Shown here one piece after another: positions 1 through 8,343 of a stretch of DNA of 26,637 bases; position 1 is the stretch's first letter, and every line of letters starts with the position of its first letter. The notes under the pieces are model-generated. The model was not told the origin of the DNA. It was given only the letters and a program-made list of their open reading frames with translations, and did not search any database. The DNA is from JAISFI01 sp031553775 (GTDB lineage Bacteria; Bacteroidota; Bacteroidia; Bacteroidales; Azobacteroidaceae), in assembly GCA_031553775.1 (NCBI GenBank), contig JAVBLA010000044.1, positions 1 to 26,637 on the forward strand, given 5' to 3'. The position numbers and the translations under genes are program-made.

Positions 1-205
1 GAGGCGTTAAAAACGAAGCGCTGTTTGAGCACCGGAGGTGCGAGTTCGATTCGTTTAGCCGCAACGCAGTATTTTTTAGCCAATGGAACGCAGCCTTGAT
101 TTTTTTGATCCTTTTTGCATCAAGGCAAAAAGGATATAATCCCAAGGCGATAGCCTTGACCTATTTATAATTTTCTTAAAAATATCCTCCAAGGCGATAG
201 CCTTG
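1..205. repeat. Intergenic repeat with three GCCTTG hairpins
   Basis: This segment has no convincing gene and is built of short inverted repeats. GCACC-GGA-GGTGC lies at 29-41. GCCTTGAT (93-100) pairs with ATCAAGGC (119-126). The perfect hairpin CAAGGC-GATA-GCCTTG occurs twice, at 143-158 and 190-205. One frame stays open from the window edge to a stop near 172, so a gene tail entering from the left is possible. The sequence resembles a multi-copy intergenic repeat that I associate with Bacteroidales genomes, but I cannot confirm the copy number from this window. Confidence 0.5.
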
Positions 206-408
206 CACAAATCAAATAGTTCTCATTTCACATAAAATCCTAAAAATAAGATCATTTTTTTCGTAAAACGATCTTTTGAGACTTTTTTTGCTGTAACAGA
301 AAAGAAAGGAACATCAAAATTTTCATATTACAAGAAAAAGCAGTAATTTAGTGCGATTTTTTCACAAGTTCTAAAATAAATAAGAAGTTTCACCAAGCTA
401 AAAAATAA
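206..408. other. AT-rich gyrA upstream region
   Basis: About 200 bp of AT-rich sequence precede gyrA. I see no exact TAnnTTTG promoter element, no clear operator and no open frame of interest. The gyrA promoter presumably lies here or within the preceding repeat. Confidence 0.4.
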
Positions 409-2916
409 ATGGCTGAAGACAGAATCATTAAGATTAATATTGAGGAGGAAATGAAATCCGCTTACATTGATTATTCAATGTCGGTTATCGTTTCGCGTGC
501 GTTACCTGATGTCAGGGATGGATTCAAACCGGTACACCGCCGTGTGTTATTCGGTATGAATGAGTTGGGAAATAATTCGGATAAGCCGTATAAGAAATCG
601 GCACGTATCGTGGGGGATGTACTCGGTAAGTATCACCCGCATGGAGATTCTTCCGTGTATTTTGCTATGGTACGTATGGCACAGCCGTGGTCGTTACGTT
701 ATCCGCTGGTAGACGGGCAGGGTAACTATGGTTCTGTGGACGGAGACAGTCCCGCCGCCATGCGTTATACGGAAGCCCGTTTGAATAAACTGGCGGAAGA
801 AATGCTCCGGGATATCGACAAAGATACCGTCGATTTCCAGTTGAACTTTGACGATACACTGAAAGAACCTACAGTTTTGCCCACCCGTATTCCCAACCTC
901 CTGATCAATGGAGCATCGGGTATTGCCGTGGGGATGGCTACGAATATGCCTCCTCATAATCTTACGGAAGTTGTTAATGCTACTATCGCCTATATAGAAG
1001 CCCGTGGAGAGGTAGACGTGGAAGCCCTGATGGAATATGTCAAAGCTCCCGATTTTCCTACCGGAGGATATATTTACGGATATGCCGGAGTAAAATCTGC
1101 CTTTGAAACCGGCCGGGGACGAGTCGTTCTGCGCGGACGGGCGGAAATTGAAATGGAGGGACACCGGGAAAAAATTATTATCACGGAAATTCCTTACTTA
1201 GTCAATAAGGCGGAGCTGATCAAATACATTGCCGATTTAGTAGAGGAAAAACGTTTGGATGGCATATCCAATATCAACGACGAAACCGACCGTCAGGGAA
1301 TGCGTATCGTGGTGGATGTAAAAAAAGATGCCAATGCCAATGTAGTCCTGAATAAGCTGTATAAATTTACGGCCCTGCAATCTTCTTTCAGTGTGAATAA
1401 TATCGCATTGGTGAAGGGACGTCCCCAAATGCTGAACCTCAGGGATATGATCCGGCATTTTGTGGATCACCGCCATGAAGTGGTTATCCGCCGGACGCAG
1501 TTCGACCTTAAAAAAGCGGAAGAGCGTGCGCATATTCTGGAAGGATTGATCATCGCATCCGATAATATCGATGAAGTGATCTCTATTATCCGTTCTTCAG
1601 GCAATCCGGCTGAAGCCATCGAACGTTTGATGGAACGCTTCAAATTATCGGAAATCCAGGCAAGAGCCATTGTCGAAATGCGTTTACGCCAATTAACTGG
1701 TCTTGAGCAGGATAAGTTGAGAGCTGAATTCGAAGAGGTTTGCCGGTTGATCGAAGACCTGAAAGATATCCTGGCCAGCGAAGACCGCCGGATGACTATT
1801 ATCCAGGAGGAATTAATTGAAATCAGGGATAAATACGGCGACGAACGTAAAACGGAAATCATTTATGCTTCCGAAGAATTGAATCCGGAAGATTTTTATG
1901 CCGATGATGAAATGATCATCACGGTTTCCCATATGGGTTATATCAAGCGGACTCCGCTGACAGAGTTCCGGACCCAGGGAAGAGGAGGTGTCGGCGCCAA
2001 AGGGTCCGAAACCAGGGATGAAGACTTTGTAGAATACATTTATCCGGCCAGCATGCATGCTACTATGTTATTCTTTACTCAAAAAGGAAAATGCTACTGG
2101 TTACGTGTATTCGAAATACCGGAAGGTACTAAAAACAGTAAGGGAAGAGCCATTCAGAACCTGTTGAATATCGATGCGGATGACAAAGTGACAGCTTTTG
2201 TCAGGGTCAAGAATTTGACTACCGATACCGAATTCATCAACAGTCATTACCTTTTATTCTGTACCAAACGGGGTGTGATCAAGAAAACCTTGCTGGAAGC
2301 ATATTCCCGTCCGCGAACCAATGGAGTGAATGCCATCACCATCCGGGAAGACGATGAAGTGATCGATGTACGGATGACCAACGGCAATAATCATATTGTG
2401 ATAGCCAACAGGAACGGGCGTGCTATCCGTTTCCATGAAAGTACCGTGCGTGGTATGGGAAGGACAGCTACAGGAGTGAGAGGCATGACGTTGGATAACG
2501 ACGGAAAAGATGAAGTAATTGGTATGATCTGTATCAAAGATCCGGAAAAAGAAACAATTATGGTTGTTTCCGAACAGGGATACGGAAAACGTTCCGACCT
2601 GGAAGATTACCGGATTACCAATCGTGGAGGAAAAGGGGTGAAAACTATTAATGTAACAGAAAAAACGGGTAAACTGGTATCTATCAAATCTGTTACCGAT
2701 GAAAACGACCTGATGATTATCAACCGTTCCGGAATTACCATCCGCCTGAAAGTAGCGGATGTCAGGGTAATGGGACGCGCTACCCAGGGAGTCCGGTTGA
2801 TCAACCTGGAAAAACGGAACGATGAAATTGCCTCTGTATGTAAAGTAATGTCGGACGTTTCCGAAGATAAAGAAATAGGAAATGATGAAAATTCCGAATT
2901 GTCAGAAGAAATTTAA
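409..2916 (+). CDS. gyrA: DNA gyrase subunit A
   Basis: GyrA is the DNA breakage-reunion subunit of gyrase; with GyrB it introduces negative supercoils using ATP. The 835 residues fit a full-length GyrA. The N-terminal winged-helix domain contains the catalytic tyrosine Y120 in AAMRYTE. The quinolone-binding helix reads HPHGDSSVYFAM, with S81 at the position of E. coli Ser83 and F85 at that of Asp87. The C-terminal beta-pinwheel carries the GyrA box QGRGGVGAKG at residues 523-532, which supports gyrase rather than topoisomerase IV. The acidic tail (EDKEIGNDENSELSEEI) is typical of gyrase. The ATG start gives the expected N-terminus. A TPR-protein gene follows after 21 bp and is probably cotranscribed. 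Confidence 0.97.
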   Translation: MAEDRIIKINIEEEMKSAYIDYSMSVIVSRALPDVRDGFKPVHRRVLFGMNELGNNSDKPYKKSARIVGDVLGKYHPHGDSSVYFAMVRMAQPWSLRYPLVDGQGNYGSVDGDSPAAMRYTEARLNKLAEEMLRDIDKDTVDFQLNFDDTLKEPTVLPTRIPNLLINGASGIAVGMATNMPPHNLTEVVNATIAYIEARGEVDVEALMEYVKAPDFPTGGYIYGYAGVKSAFETGRGRVVLRGRAEIEMEGHREKIIITEIPYLVNKAELIKYIADLVEEKRLDGISNINDETDRQGMRIVVDVKKDANANVVLNKLYKFTALQSSFSVNNIALVKGRPQMLNLRDMIRHFVDHRHEVVIRRTQFDLKKAEERAHILEGLIIASDNIDEVISIIRSSGNPAEAIERLMERFKLSEIQARAIVEMRLRQLTGLEQDKLRAEFEEVCRLIEDLKDILASEDRRMTIIQEELIEIRDKYGDERKTEIIYASEELNPEDFYADDEMIITVSHMGYIKRTPLTEFRTQGRGGVGAKGSETRDEDFVEYIYPASMHATMLFFTQKGKCYWLRVFEIPEGTKNSKGRAIQNLLNIDADDKVTAFVRVKNLTTDTEFINSHYLLFCTKRGVIKKTLLEAYSRPRTNGVNAITIREDDEVIDVRMTNGNNHIVIANRNGRAIRFHESTVRGMGRTATGVRGMTLDNDGKDEVIGMICIKDPEKETIMVVSEQGYGKRSDLEDYRITNRGGKGVKTINVTEKTGKLVSIKSVTDENDLMIINRSGITIRLKVADVRVMGRATQGVRLINLEKRNDEIASVCKVMSDVSEDKEIGNDENSELSEEI

Positions 2917-2937
2917 TTCATATATAAATTAATAACG

Positions 2938-4167
2938 ATGAAAAAACAATTAGCATTAGCAATTGCCTGCTGCATGTTTGCAGGGTTGTCTTTCGGACAG
3001 AAAAAAGCCATTAAGGATGCAAAAGACGAAGTAAATGCCACCAAGCCTAATTTCACATCTGCTAAAGATCTGATAAAAGGAGCTTTGGATAACCCCGAAA
3101 CAAAAGGCATGGCGGAAACATGGTATACCGCCGGATGGATTGAAAATAAGCAGTATGATGAAGAAAACAAAAAATTAATCCTGGGTAAAACTCCCAATGA
3201 AAAGGTGATGTATTCTGCTCTTTTCAATATCATGCCTTATTTTGAAAAGGCTGACGAGCTGGATATGTTACCCGATGCAAAAGGGAAAGTGAAGCCTAAG
3301 TACAGGAAAGACATGAAAGCAATTCTCCGGGCAAACCACTCTGCTTTGATTAACGGAGGCGCTTATTATTTCGATAGTAAGGATTATAAAAAAGCATATG
3401 GGTTTTTTCAACAATTCCTGACGATGCCTGATATGAAAATGTTCGAGGGTGAGCCTCTTATGGCAAAGACAGATACCAATTATTTGAAGGTGGTATTCTA
3501 TGCCGGACTTGCTGCTTCCCAGTTCGACGACCACAAAAAAGCAATCGCTGCATATGAAGAGCTGAAAGCTGCCAATTACAACCTGAAAGATACTTATCAG
3601 TACCTGGCTTATGAATATGATATGCTGAAAGATACGGTTAACTTTATCAAGACCTTGAGACAAGGTGCCGACCTGTTCCCCGGTGATTCTTATTTTCTTC
3701 TGAATCTGATCAATCAGTACATTTATACCGGCCAGAAAGATGCAGCTGTTGATTATCTGCTTAAAGCGATCGATCAAAATCCTACAGATGTTCAATTGTA
3801 CAGTGTATTGGGTACTCTTTATGAAGAAAGGAAAGAAACGGAAAAAGCGCAGGAAATATTCCAAAAGGCTTTGTCTCTGAATCCTGATTCTCCTGAAGCT
3901 CAGGCTAATATCGGACGTATTTATTTTAATAAAGGAGTTGAAATGCGTGCAGTAGCCAATGATATTTCCGATCAGAAGAAATACAATGAAGAGTTGAATA
4001 AATCGAATGCTAAATTCAAGGAAGCATTGCCTTACTTTGAGAAAGCTCATCAAATGAATCCGCAGGAAAGGGATTATCTGATCGCTCTCAAGGGTATTTA
4101 TTATAACCTGGGTATGGGTAAAGAATACGATGCGACGGAAGCTAAATTGAATAAACTGAACGACTAA
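2938..4167 (+). CDS. Exported TPR-repeat protein
   Basis: The 409-residue protein starts with a clear signal peptide (MKKQLALAIACCMFAGLSFG, cleavage near residue 21) and is therefore expected in the periplasm or outer membrane. The rest is helical. Tetratricopeptide repeats are recognisable in the second half, for example around residues 265-330, where the pattern of alanine, tyrosine and NPxD turns repeats about every 34 residues. TPRs act as protein-protein scaffolds; no catalytic motif is visible. The gene sits 21 bp after gyrA and 14 bp before the CoA ligase gene, so it is probably in the gyrA transcript. The position next to gyrA is, from memory, common in Bacteroidota, but the partner is unknown. 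Confidence 0.85.
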   Translation: MKKQLALAIACCMFAGLSFGQKKAIKDAKDEVNATKPNFTSAKDLIKGALDNPETKGMAETWYTAGWIENKQYDEENKKLILGKTPNEKVMYSALFNIMPYFEKADELDMLPDAKGKVKPKYRKDMKAILRANHSALINGGAYYFDSKDYKKAYGFFQQFLTMPDMKMFEGEPLMAKTDTNYLKVVFYAGLAASQFDDHKKAIAAYEELKAANYNLKDTYQYLAYEYDMLKDTVNFIKTLRQGADLFPGDSYFLLNLINQYIYTGQKDAAVDYLLKAIDQNPTDVQLYSVLGTLYEERKETEKAQEIFQKALSLNPDSPEAQANIGRIYFNKGVEMRAVANDISDQKKYNEELNKSNAKFKEALPYFEKAHQMNPQERDYLIALKGIYYNLGMGKEYDATEAKLNKLND

Positions 4168-4181
4168 ATTCCAAACACATT

Positions 4182-5471
4182 ATGTTCTGGGAAAAGGATA
4201 TAGAAACCATGGAGCGCTCCCAACTGGAGGCGTTCCAGTTGGAAAAATTACGGGAAACGATTATTCAGTCCAAACAATCGACGTATTATGGAATTGCGCT
4301 GAAAGATATCGATCCGGATCAGTTGAAATCTCTGTCTGATATCCGGAATCTTCCTTTTACCACCAAAGAACATTTACGGGAGCATTATCCTTTCGGGTTT
4401 GCTGCGGTGCCACTGGAAAAATGTGTCCGTTTACACTCATCGAGTGGGACTACCGGTAATCCTACCGTTGTTTTGCACTCGCAAAGTGATCTGGACGCAT
4501 GGGCTAATCAGGTAGCCCGTTGCATGTACATGGTGGGATTACGTGATTCGGATGTTTTCCAGAATACATCCGGTTACGGGATGTTTACCGGAGGTTTGGG
4601 TTTTCAGTATGGTGCCGAGAAATTGGGTTCCCTTACTGTACCTGCTGCTGCAGGAAACAGCCAGCGTCAGGTGAAATTCATTCTTGATTTCGGAACGACG
4701 GCTATTCATGCGATACCCAGCTATGCCACCCGCCTGGCAGAGGTGTTTTATTCCATGGGATATGATCCTAAGAAAGATACTAAATTAACTACTCTCCTGA
4801 TCGGAGCGGAACCTCATTCGGAAGAACAACGTAAACGTATCGAGCAAATGCTGGGTGTGAAGGCGTATAACTGTTTTGGAATGTCGGAAATGAATGGTCC
4901 GGGTGTGGCATTTGAATGTAAAGAACAGAACGGTTTGCATATCTGGGAAGATTATGTCATAGCAGAAATTATCGATCCGGATACTTTGGAGCCTGTTCCT
5001 GACGGGGAGACCGGCGAATTGGTGCTGACTACGCTCAGAAGGGAAGCCATGCCTTTGATCCGGTACCGGACGAGAGATTTGACCCGTTTCCTTCCGGAAG
5101 TATGCCCTTGTGGCCGTACGCACCGCCGTATCGACCGGTTGAAAGGCCGGAGCGATGATATGATCATCCTGAAAGGAGTGAATATTTTTCCTATTCAGAT
5201 TGAAAAAGTACTGATGCAGTTCAAAGAACTCGGCAGTAATTATCTGATCACTCTGGAAACACTTGAACATGGGGATGAGATGTTGATAGAAGTGGAACTG
5301 AGCGATTTGTTTACCGACGATTATGCCCAGTTGCAACAACTCACCAAAGTGATAACTGCCCGTCTGCGGGATGAGATCCTGATCACGCCCAAGTTGAAGT
5401 TAGTGGAAAAGAATTCTTTACCGCAATCTGAAGGCAAGGCTGTTCGCGTAAAAGATTTACGCAAATTCTGA
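4182..5471 (+). CDS. Phenylacetate-CoA ligase family protein
   Basis: This is an adenylate-forming ligase of the PaaK family (429 aa, the usual length), which activates aryl-acetates to CoA thioesters with ATP. The P-loop-like motif HSSSGTTGNP lies at residues 85-94. The later adenylation motifs follow: FGMSEMNGPG, then LIRYRTRDLT, then the hinge GRSDDMIILKGVNIFPIQIE. A CPCG pair precedes the hinge, as in PaaK. The start ATG is 14 bp after the TPR gene. The next gene encodes a tandem ACT protein, an arrangement I know for PaaK-like ligases in anaerobes that recover aryl acids from aromatic amino-acid fermentation together with indolepyruvate:ferredoxin oxidoreductase; that oxidoreductase is not in this window. 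Substrate is inferred from family only. Confidence 0.9.
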   Translation: MFWEKDIETMERSQLEAFQLEKLRETIIQSKQSTYYGIALKDIDPDQLKSLSDIRNLPFTTKEHLREHYPFGFAAVPLEKCVRLHSSSGTTGNPTVVLHSQSDLDAWANQVARCMYMVGLRDSDVFQNTSGYGMFTGGLGFQYGAEKLGSLTVPAAAGNSQRQVKFILDFGTTAIHAIPSYATRLAEVFYSMGYDPKKDTKLTTLLIGAEPHSEEQRKRIEQMLGVKAYNCFGMSEMNGPGVAFECKEQNGLHIWEDYVIAEIIDPDTLEPVPDGETGELVLTTLRREAMPLIRYRTRDLTRFLPEVCPCGRTHRRIDRLKGRSDDMIILKGVNIFPIQIEKVLMQFKELGSNYLITLETLEHGDEMLIEVELSDLFTDDYAQLQQLTKVITARLRDEILITPKLKLVEKNSLPQSEGKAVRVKDLRKF

Positions 5472-5486
5472 ACAGGCTTTTTGTTA

Positions 5487-5519
5487 AGTTATTAGTTTTT
5501 AGTTATTAGTTATTAGTTT
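5487..5519. repeat. Heptamer tandem repeat (AGTTATT type)
   Basis: The short space between the ligase and ACT genes is a tandem array with period 7: AGTTATT, AGTTTTT, AGTTATT, AGTTATT and a partial unit. It leaves only about 4 bp before the next ATG, so it occupies the ribosome-binding region of the ACT gene. Confidence 0.7.
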
Positions 5520-5523
5520 CACC

Positions 5524-5949
5524 ATGACTATCCATCAAATATCTGTTTTCCTGGAGAATAAATTCGGCCGGTTAAATGAGATCCTGTCTCTGATTGCCCG
5601 TGAAAATATCCGTATCATTGCGGCTACTGTTGCCGATACGTCCGAATTTGGTATTTTGCGGTTGATTACTTCCGATCCGCGTAAAACATATCAGTTATTG
5701 AAAGAAAATAAGATCAGTGCCAACCTGACGGAGGTGCTGGCAATTATTACCGAATCTAAAGCCGGACAATTTGCTCATACCATAGAATTGTTTACGCAGG
5801 CTGGTATCAGTATAGAATATATGTATTGTTTTTCTACTACGGAAAAAGGGGTGTTGGTTCTCCGGACCAATAATAGGGAAGCTGCACTGGAAGTCATTCG
5901 CCGGAATAATATCGTTTGTGTATCAGAGAGTAATCTGACTGCTATGTAG
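5524..5949 (+). CDS. Tandem ACT-domain protein
   Basis: The 141 residues make two ACT domains in tandem (about 1-68 and 69-141), each with the beta-alpha-beta-beta-alpha-beta pattern. The first starts HQISVFLENKFGRLNEILSL and the second is introduced by GQFAHTIELFTQAGISIEYM. ACT domains bind amino acids or related ligands and usually regulate an enzyme. There is no attached catalytic domain. The gene lies 52 bp after the phenylacetate-CoA ligase gene and probably shares its transcript, so an aromatic amino acid or aryl acid is a reasonable ligand guess. A bidirectional terminator follows. Confidence 0.85.
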   Translation: MTIHQISVFLENKFGRLNEILSLIARENIRIIAATVADTSEFGILRLITSDPRKTYQLLKENKISANLTEVLAIITESKAGQFAHTIELFTQAGISIEYMYCFSTTEKGVLVLRTNNREAALEVIRRNNIVCVSESNLTAM

Positions 5950-6007
5950 TGAGTTTGAAGCTATTTTTATCTTTTAACCGGTAGAATATAGCAATTAGAT
6001 AAAAAAG

Positions 6008-6051
6008 AAATGGTGAAAGGGATAAATTGATTTATCTGTCTTTCACCATTT
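6008..6051. terminator. Bidirectional intrinsic terminator
   Basis: AAATGGTGAAAG (6008-6019) pairs perfectly with CTTTCACCATTT (6040-6051), and an inner stem GATAAA/TTTATC (6021-6026, 6031-6036) extends it. A T-run follows on + and an A-run precedes on the left, giving a U-tract in both directions. It separates the convergent ACT and fabD genes. Confidence 0.85.
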
Positions 6052-6072
6052 TTTATTTATAGAGAATTTGTA

Positions 6073-6954
6073 TCAAATAACACCCTGGCGGGTTTCAACT
6101 TCTCCGTTTATTTTCTTAACCAGTCCTTGTAAAACATTACCGGGACCCACTTCCGTGAAACTGGTGGCTCCATCGGCAATCATATGTTGTACGGATTGTG
6201 TCCATTTAACCGGAGCGGTTAACTGGGCGATCAGGTTCTTTTTGATAACTTCCGGGTTGGTTTCCGCTACAGTAGATACATTCTGATAGACCGGACAGAT
6301 GGGAGAGGAGACCGTTGTTTTATCAATGGCATCGGCCAGTTCGGCTCTTGCCGGTTCCATCAAAGGGGAATGGAAAGCTCCACCCACTTTTAATTTTAAT
6401 GCTCTTTTAGCGCCTGCAGCCAGTAGTTGTTCGCAAGCTTTGTCGATACCCGTTTCAGATCCGGAGATAACGATTTGGCCGGGGCAGTTATAATTGGCCG
6501 GGACTACCACATCGTTGATACCGGCACAGATTTCTTCTACTTTTTCGTCAGGGAGGTTCAATACGGCAGCCATGGTGGAAGGTGTTGCTTCACATGCTTT
6601 TTGCATGGCCTGGGCGCGGGCGTATACCAATTTCAATCCGTCTTCGAAGGATAATGCCCTGGCTGCCACTAAAGCGGAAAATTCGCCCAGTGAATGTCCG
6701 GCAACCATATCCGGCTTGAAGTTATCTCCCATCACTGCAGACAAGATGACAGAGTGCAGGAATATGGCTGGCTGGGTGACTTTGGTTTGTCTCAGATCTT
6801 CGTCGGTACCGGCAAACATGAGGTCGGTAATGCGGAATCCTAATATTTCGTTTGCTTTTTCAAACAGTTCTTTAGCAACGGGATAATTGTCGTATAAGTC
6901 TTTTCCCATGCCTACAAATTGAGCTCCCTGTCCGGGAAATACAAATGCATTCAT
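6073..6954 (-). CDS. fabD: Malonyl CoA-acyl carrier protein transacylase
   Basis: FabD transfers malonyl from CoA to acyl carrier protein, supplying fatty-acid elongation in the cytoplasm. The 293-residue protein has the N-terminal FPGQGAQFVGMG loop, the nucleophile S88 in GHSLGE, R113 in YARAQAMQ for binding the malonyl carboxylate, and H195 in GGAFHSPLM. The NYNCPGQIVISG segment and the C-terminal EVGPGNVL are also typical. The length matches the family. It is a single gene, convergent with the ACT gene and preceded by a TAnnTTTG promoter element about 25 bp upstream. Confidence 0.96.
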   Translation of the reverse strand: MNAFVFPGQGAQFVGMGKDLYDNYPVAKELFEKANEILGFRITDLMFAGTDEDLRQTKVTQPAIFLHSVILSAVMGDNFKPDMVAGHSLGEFSALVAARALSFEDGLKLVYARAQAMQKACEATPSTMAAVLNLPDEKVEEICAGINDVVVPANYNCPGQIVISGSETGIDKACEQLLAAGAKRALKLKVGGAFHSPLMEPARAELADAIDKTTVSSPICPVYQNVSTVAETNPEVIKKNLIAQLTAPVKWTQSVQHMIADGATSFTEVGPGNVLQGLVKKINGEVETRQGVI

Positions 6955-6978
6955 ATCAATATGTTAAAAATTAGCCTG

Positions 6979-6986
6979 CAAAGGTA
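6979..6986 (-). promoter_or_regulatory. Promoter -7 element of fabD
   Basis: On the minus strand the sequence reads TACCTTTG, an exact match to the Bacteroidota primary-sigma -7 consensus TAnnTTTG, about 25 bp before the fabD start. I see no good -33 TTTG; the upstream DNA is the AATGAAG repeat. Confidence 0.6.
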
Positions 6987-6992
6987 GGAATA

Positions 6993-7022
6993 AATGAAGA
7001 ATGAAGAATGAAGAATGAAGAA
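6993..7022. repeat. Heptamer tandem repeat (AATGAAG x4)
   Basis: Four exact head-to-tail copies of AATGAAG start at 6993, followed by a partial unit. The array sits directly upstream of the fabD -7 element, where the -33 region would lie, so copy-number changes could affect fabD transcription. Confidence 0.8.
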
Positions 7023-7164
7023 TTATTTTAGAAAATCAGAGGATGTATGTGGATAAACTGCTTATTATTTATCAATAATCCTGATTATTTGTTCATTTAT
7101 TTACAAAACTTGATTTGATTGCATTTTTTATGATTAGGAATTTCTTACTCTAAATATTATTCCG

Positions 7165-7172
7165 TAATTTTG
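7165..7172 (+). promoter_or_regulatory. Promoter -7 element of tatA-tatC
   Basis: TAATTTTG matches TAnnTTTG exactly and lies 25 bp before the tatA start codon. No exact -33 element is seen. Confidence 0.6.
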
Positions 7173-7197
7173 TCTGTTGTATTAAATTAAATATCAA

Positions 7198-7425
7198 ATG
7201 GAAACATTATTTATTTTGGGTTTTAGTATGCCGGGAGGATTGGAATGGGTTATTATCCTTGTAGCGATTCTGCTTCTTTTCGGAGGAAAGAAAATTCCAG
7301 AACTGATGAAAGGTGTCGGAAAAGGAATCCGGGGTTTCAAAGACGGAATCAAAGGTATAGAAGAAGATATTAACAGCGAATCGAATTCATCTTCCAAATC
7401 TATCAACGAAGGCGATAAGAATTAA
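7198..7425 (+). CDS. tatA: Sec-independent translocase TatA/E
   Basis: TatA forms the pore-like assembly of the twin-arginine translocase, which exports folded proteins across the inner membrane. The 75 residues have the expected layout: a short N-terminus, one membrane helix (about residues 13-28), the hinge FGGKKIPEL, a glycine- and lysine-rich amphipathic helix (MKGVGKGIRGFKDGI), and a serine-rich charged tail. The motif is of TatA/E type rather than TatB. tatC follows after 5 bp, forming a minimal tatAC operon. Confidence 0.93.
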   Translation: METLFILGFSMPGGLEWVIILVAILLLFGGKKIPELMKGVGKGIRGFKDGIKGIEEDINSESNSSSKSINEGDKN

Positions 7426-7430
7426 TCTAT

Positions 7431-8237
7431 ATGAATTCTTCTCAAGAAATGTCTTTCTGGGATCACCTGGAAGAACTTCGTTGGACGTTATTAAGGTCGA
7501 TTATTGCACTTGTCGTATTTGCAATAGTCGGCTTTTGCTTTATGCCCTTTTTGTTTGATAAAGTGATTATGGCCCCGTGCCATGCTGACTTTTTCTTGTA
7601 TGAATACATGTGTAAGCTCAGCTCTTTGTCTTCTTATATACCGGATTTCTGCGATGATACATTTCATGTTGAGATTATCAATATCAAGCTGGCATCGCAG
7701 TTTCTGACCCATATGTCGTCTTCCTTCTGGTTGGCATTGGTACTTACCTTTCCTTATCTGATGTTTGAGATCTGGCGTTTTGTAAGTCCGGCCCTGTACG
7801 ACCATGAAAAGAAAAATGTACGTTGGGTATTTTTATTCGGCTCTGTCATGTTTTTTATCGGATGCCTGATCGGTTACGTTTTGGTTTTCCCGATGACACT
7901 TCGTTTCTTGGCCACTTATCAATTGAGTGAAACCATTGCGAACCAAATTTCTCTGGATTCTTACATGAGCAATTTCCTGATGTTGATTTTTGTGATGGGA
8001 ATTGTCTTTGAACTACCGTTAGTGTCGTGGTTTTTATCAAAATTAGGCATCTTGAATCGCAGCTTTTTCAAAAAACACAGGCGGTACGCTATCGTTATCC
8101 TGTTATTCGCTGCAGCCATCATCACTCCATCGAGTGACCCCTTTACCCTTTCAATTGTATTCTTTCCCCTTTACTTCTTGTGGGAATTGAGTGCGATGTT
8201 TGTGAGGCCTGCTCCGAAGGAAGAAGAGGGTGATTAA
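7431..8237 (+). CDS. tatC: Sec-independent translocase TatC
   Basis: TatC is the receptor for twin-arginine signal peptides. The 268 residues contain the N-terminal FWDHLEELR signature, six hydrophobic helices, the conserved EIWRFVSPALYDHEKK segment before helix 3, and the late ITPSSDP motif. The first periplasmic loop (about residues 45-90) is longer than in E. coli TatC and has several cysteines (APCHADFFLYEYMCK, DFCDD), a feature I recall for Bacteroidota TatC. It follows tatA by 5 bp. The stop codon lies at the edge of the inverted repeat shared with pgk. Confidence 0.95.
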   Translation: MNSSQEMSFWDHLEELRWTLLRSIIALVVFAIVGFCFMPFLFDKVIMAPCHADFFLYEYMCKLSSLSSYIPDFCDDTFHVEIINIKLASQFLTHMSSSFWLALVLTFPYLMFEIWRFVSPALYDHEKKNVRWVFLFGSVMFFIGCLIGYVLVFPMTLRFLATYQLSETIANQISLDSYMSNFLMLIFVMGIVFELPLVSWFLSKLGILNRSFFKKHRRYAIVILLFAAAIITPSSDPFTLSIVFFPLYFLWELSAMFVRPAPKEEEGD

Positions 8238-8343
8238 TTGAAAATTGAAAATTGAAAATTGAAAATTAGGATTCTTCGAACTCCCTGGAAAGAAAGTGAA
8301 TAAACACTTCATTTTCAATTTTCAATTTTCAATTTTCAATTAA
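8234..8343. repeat. 33-bp perfect inverted repeat of TTGAAAA heptamers
   Basis: The left arm 8234-8266 and right arm 8311-8343 are exact reverse complements over 33 bp, separated by 44 bp. Each arm consists of about four copies of the heptamer TTGAAAA (or TTTTCAA). It fills the whole gap between the convergent tatC and pgk genes, and the left arm includes the tatC stop codon. In RNA it would form a long AU-rich stem from either direction, so it could act as a terminator or mRNA 3'-end protector. Confidence 0.9.

Noticed and set aside
1..70. Possible tRNA 3' end (GAGTTCGATTC-like stretch at 42-52)
   Set aside because: It resembles a T-loop only by chance; no acceptor stem or CCA end fits, and the surrounding DNA is a hairpin repeat.
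5487..8343. Period-7 arrays as CRISPR
   Set aside because: Units are 7 bp with no spacers and no cas genes nearby.
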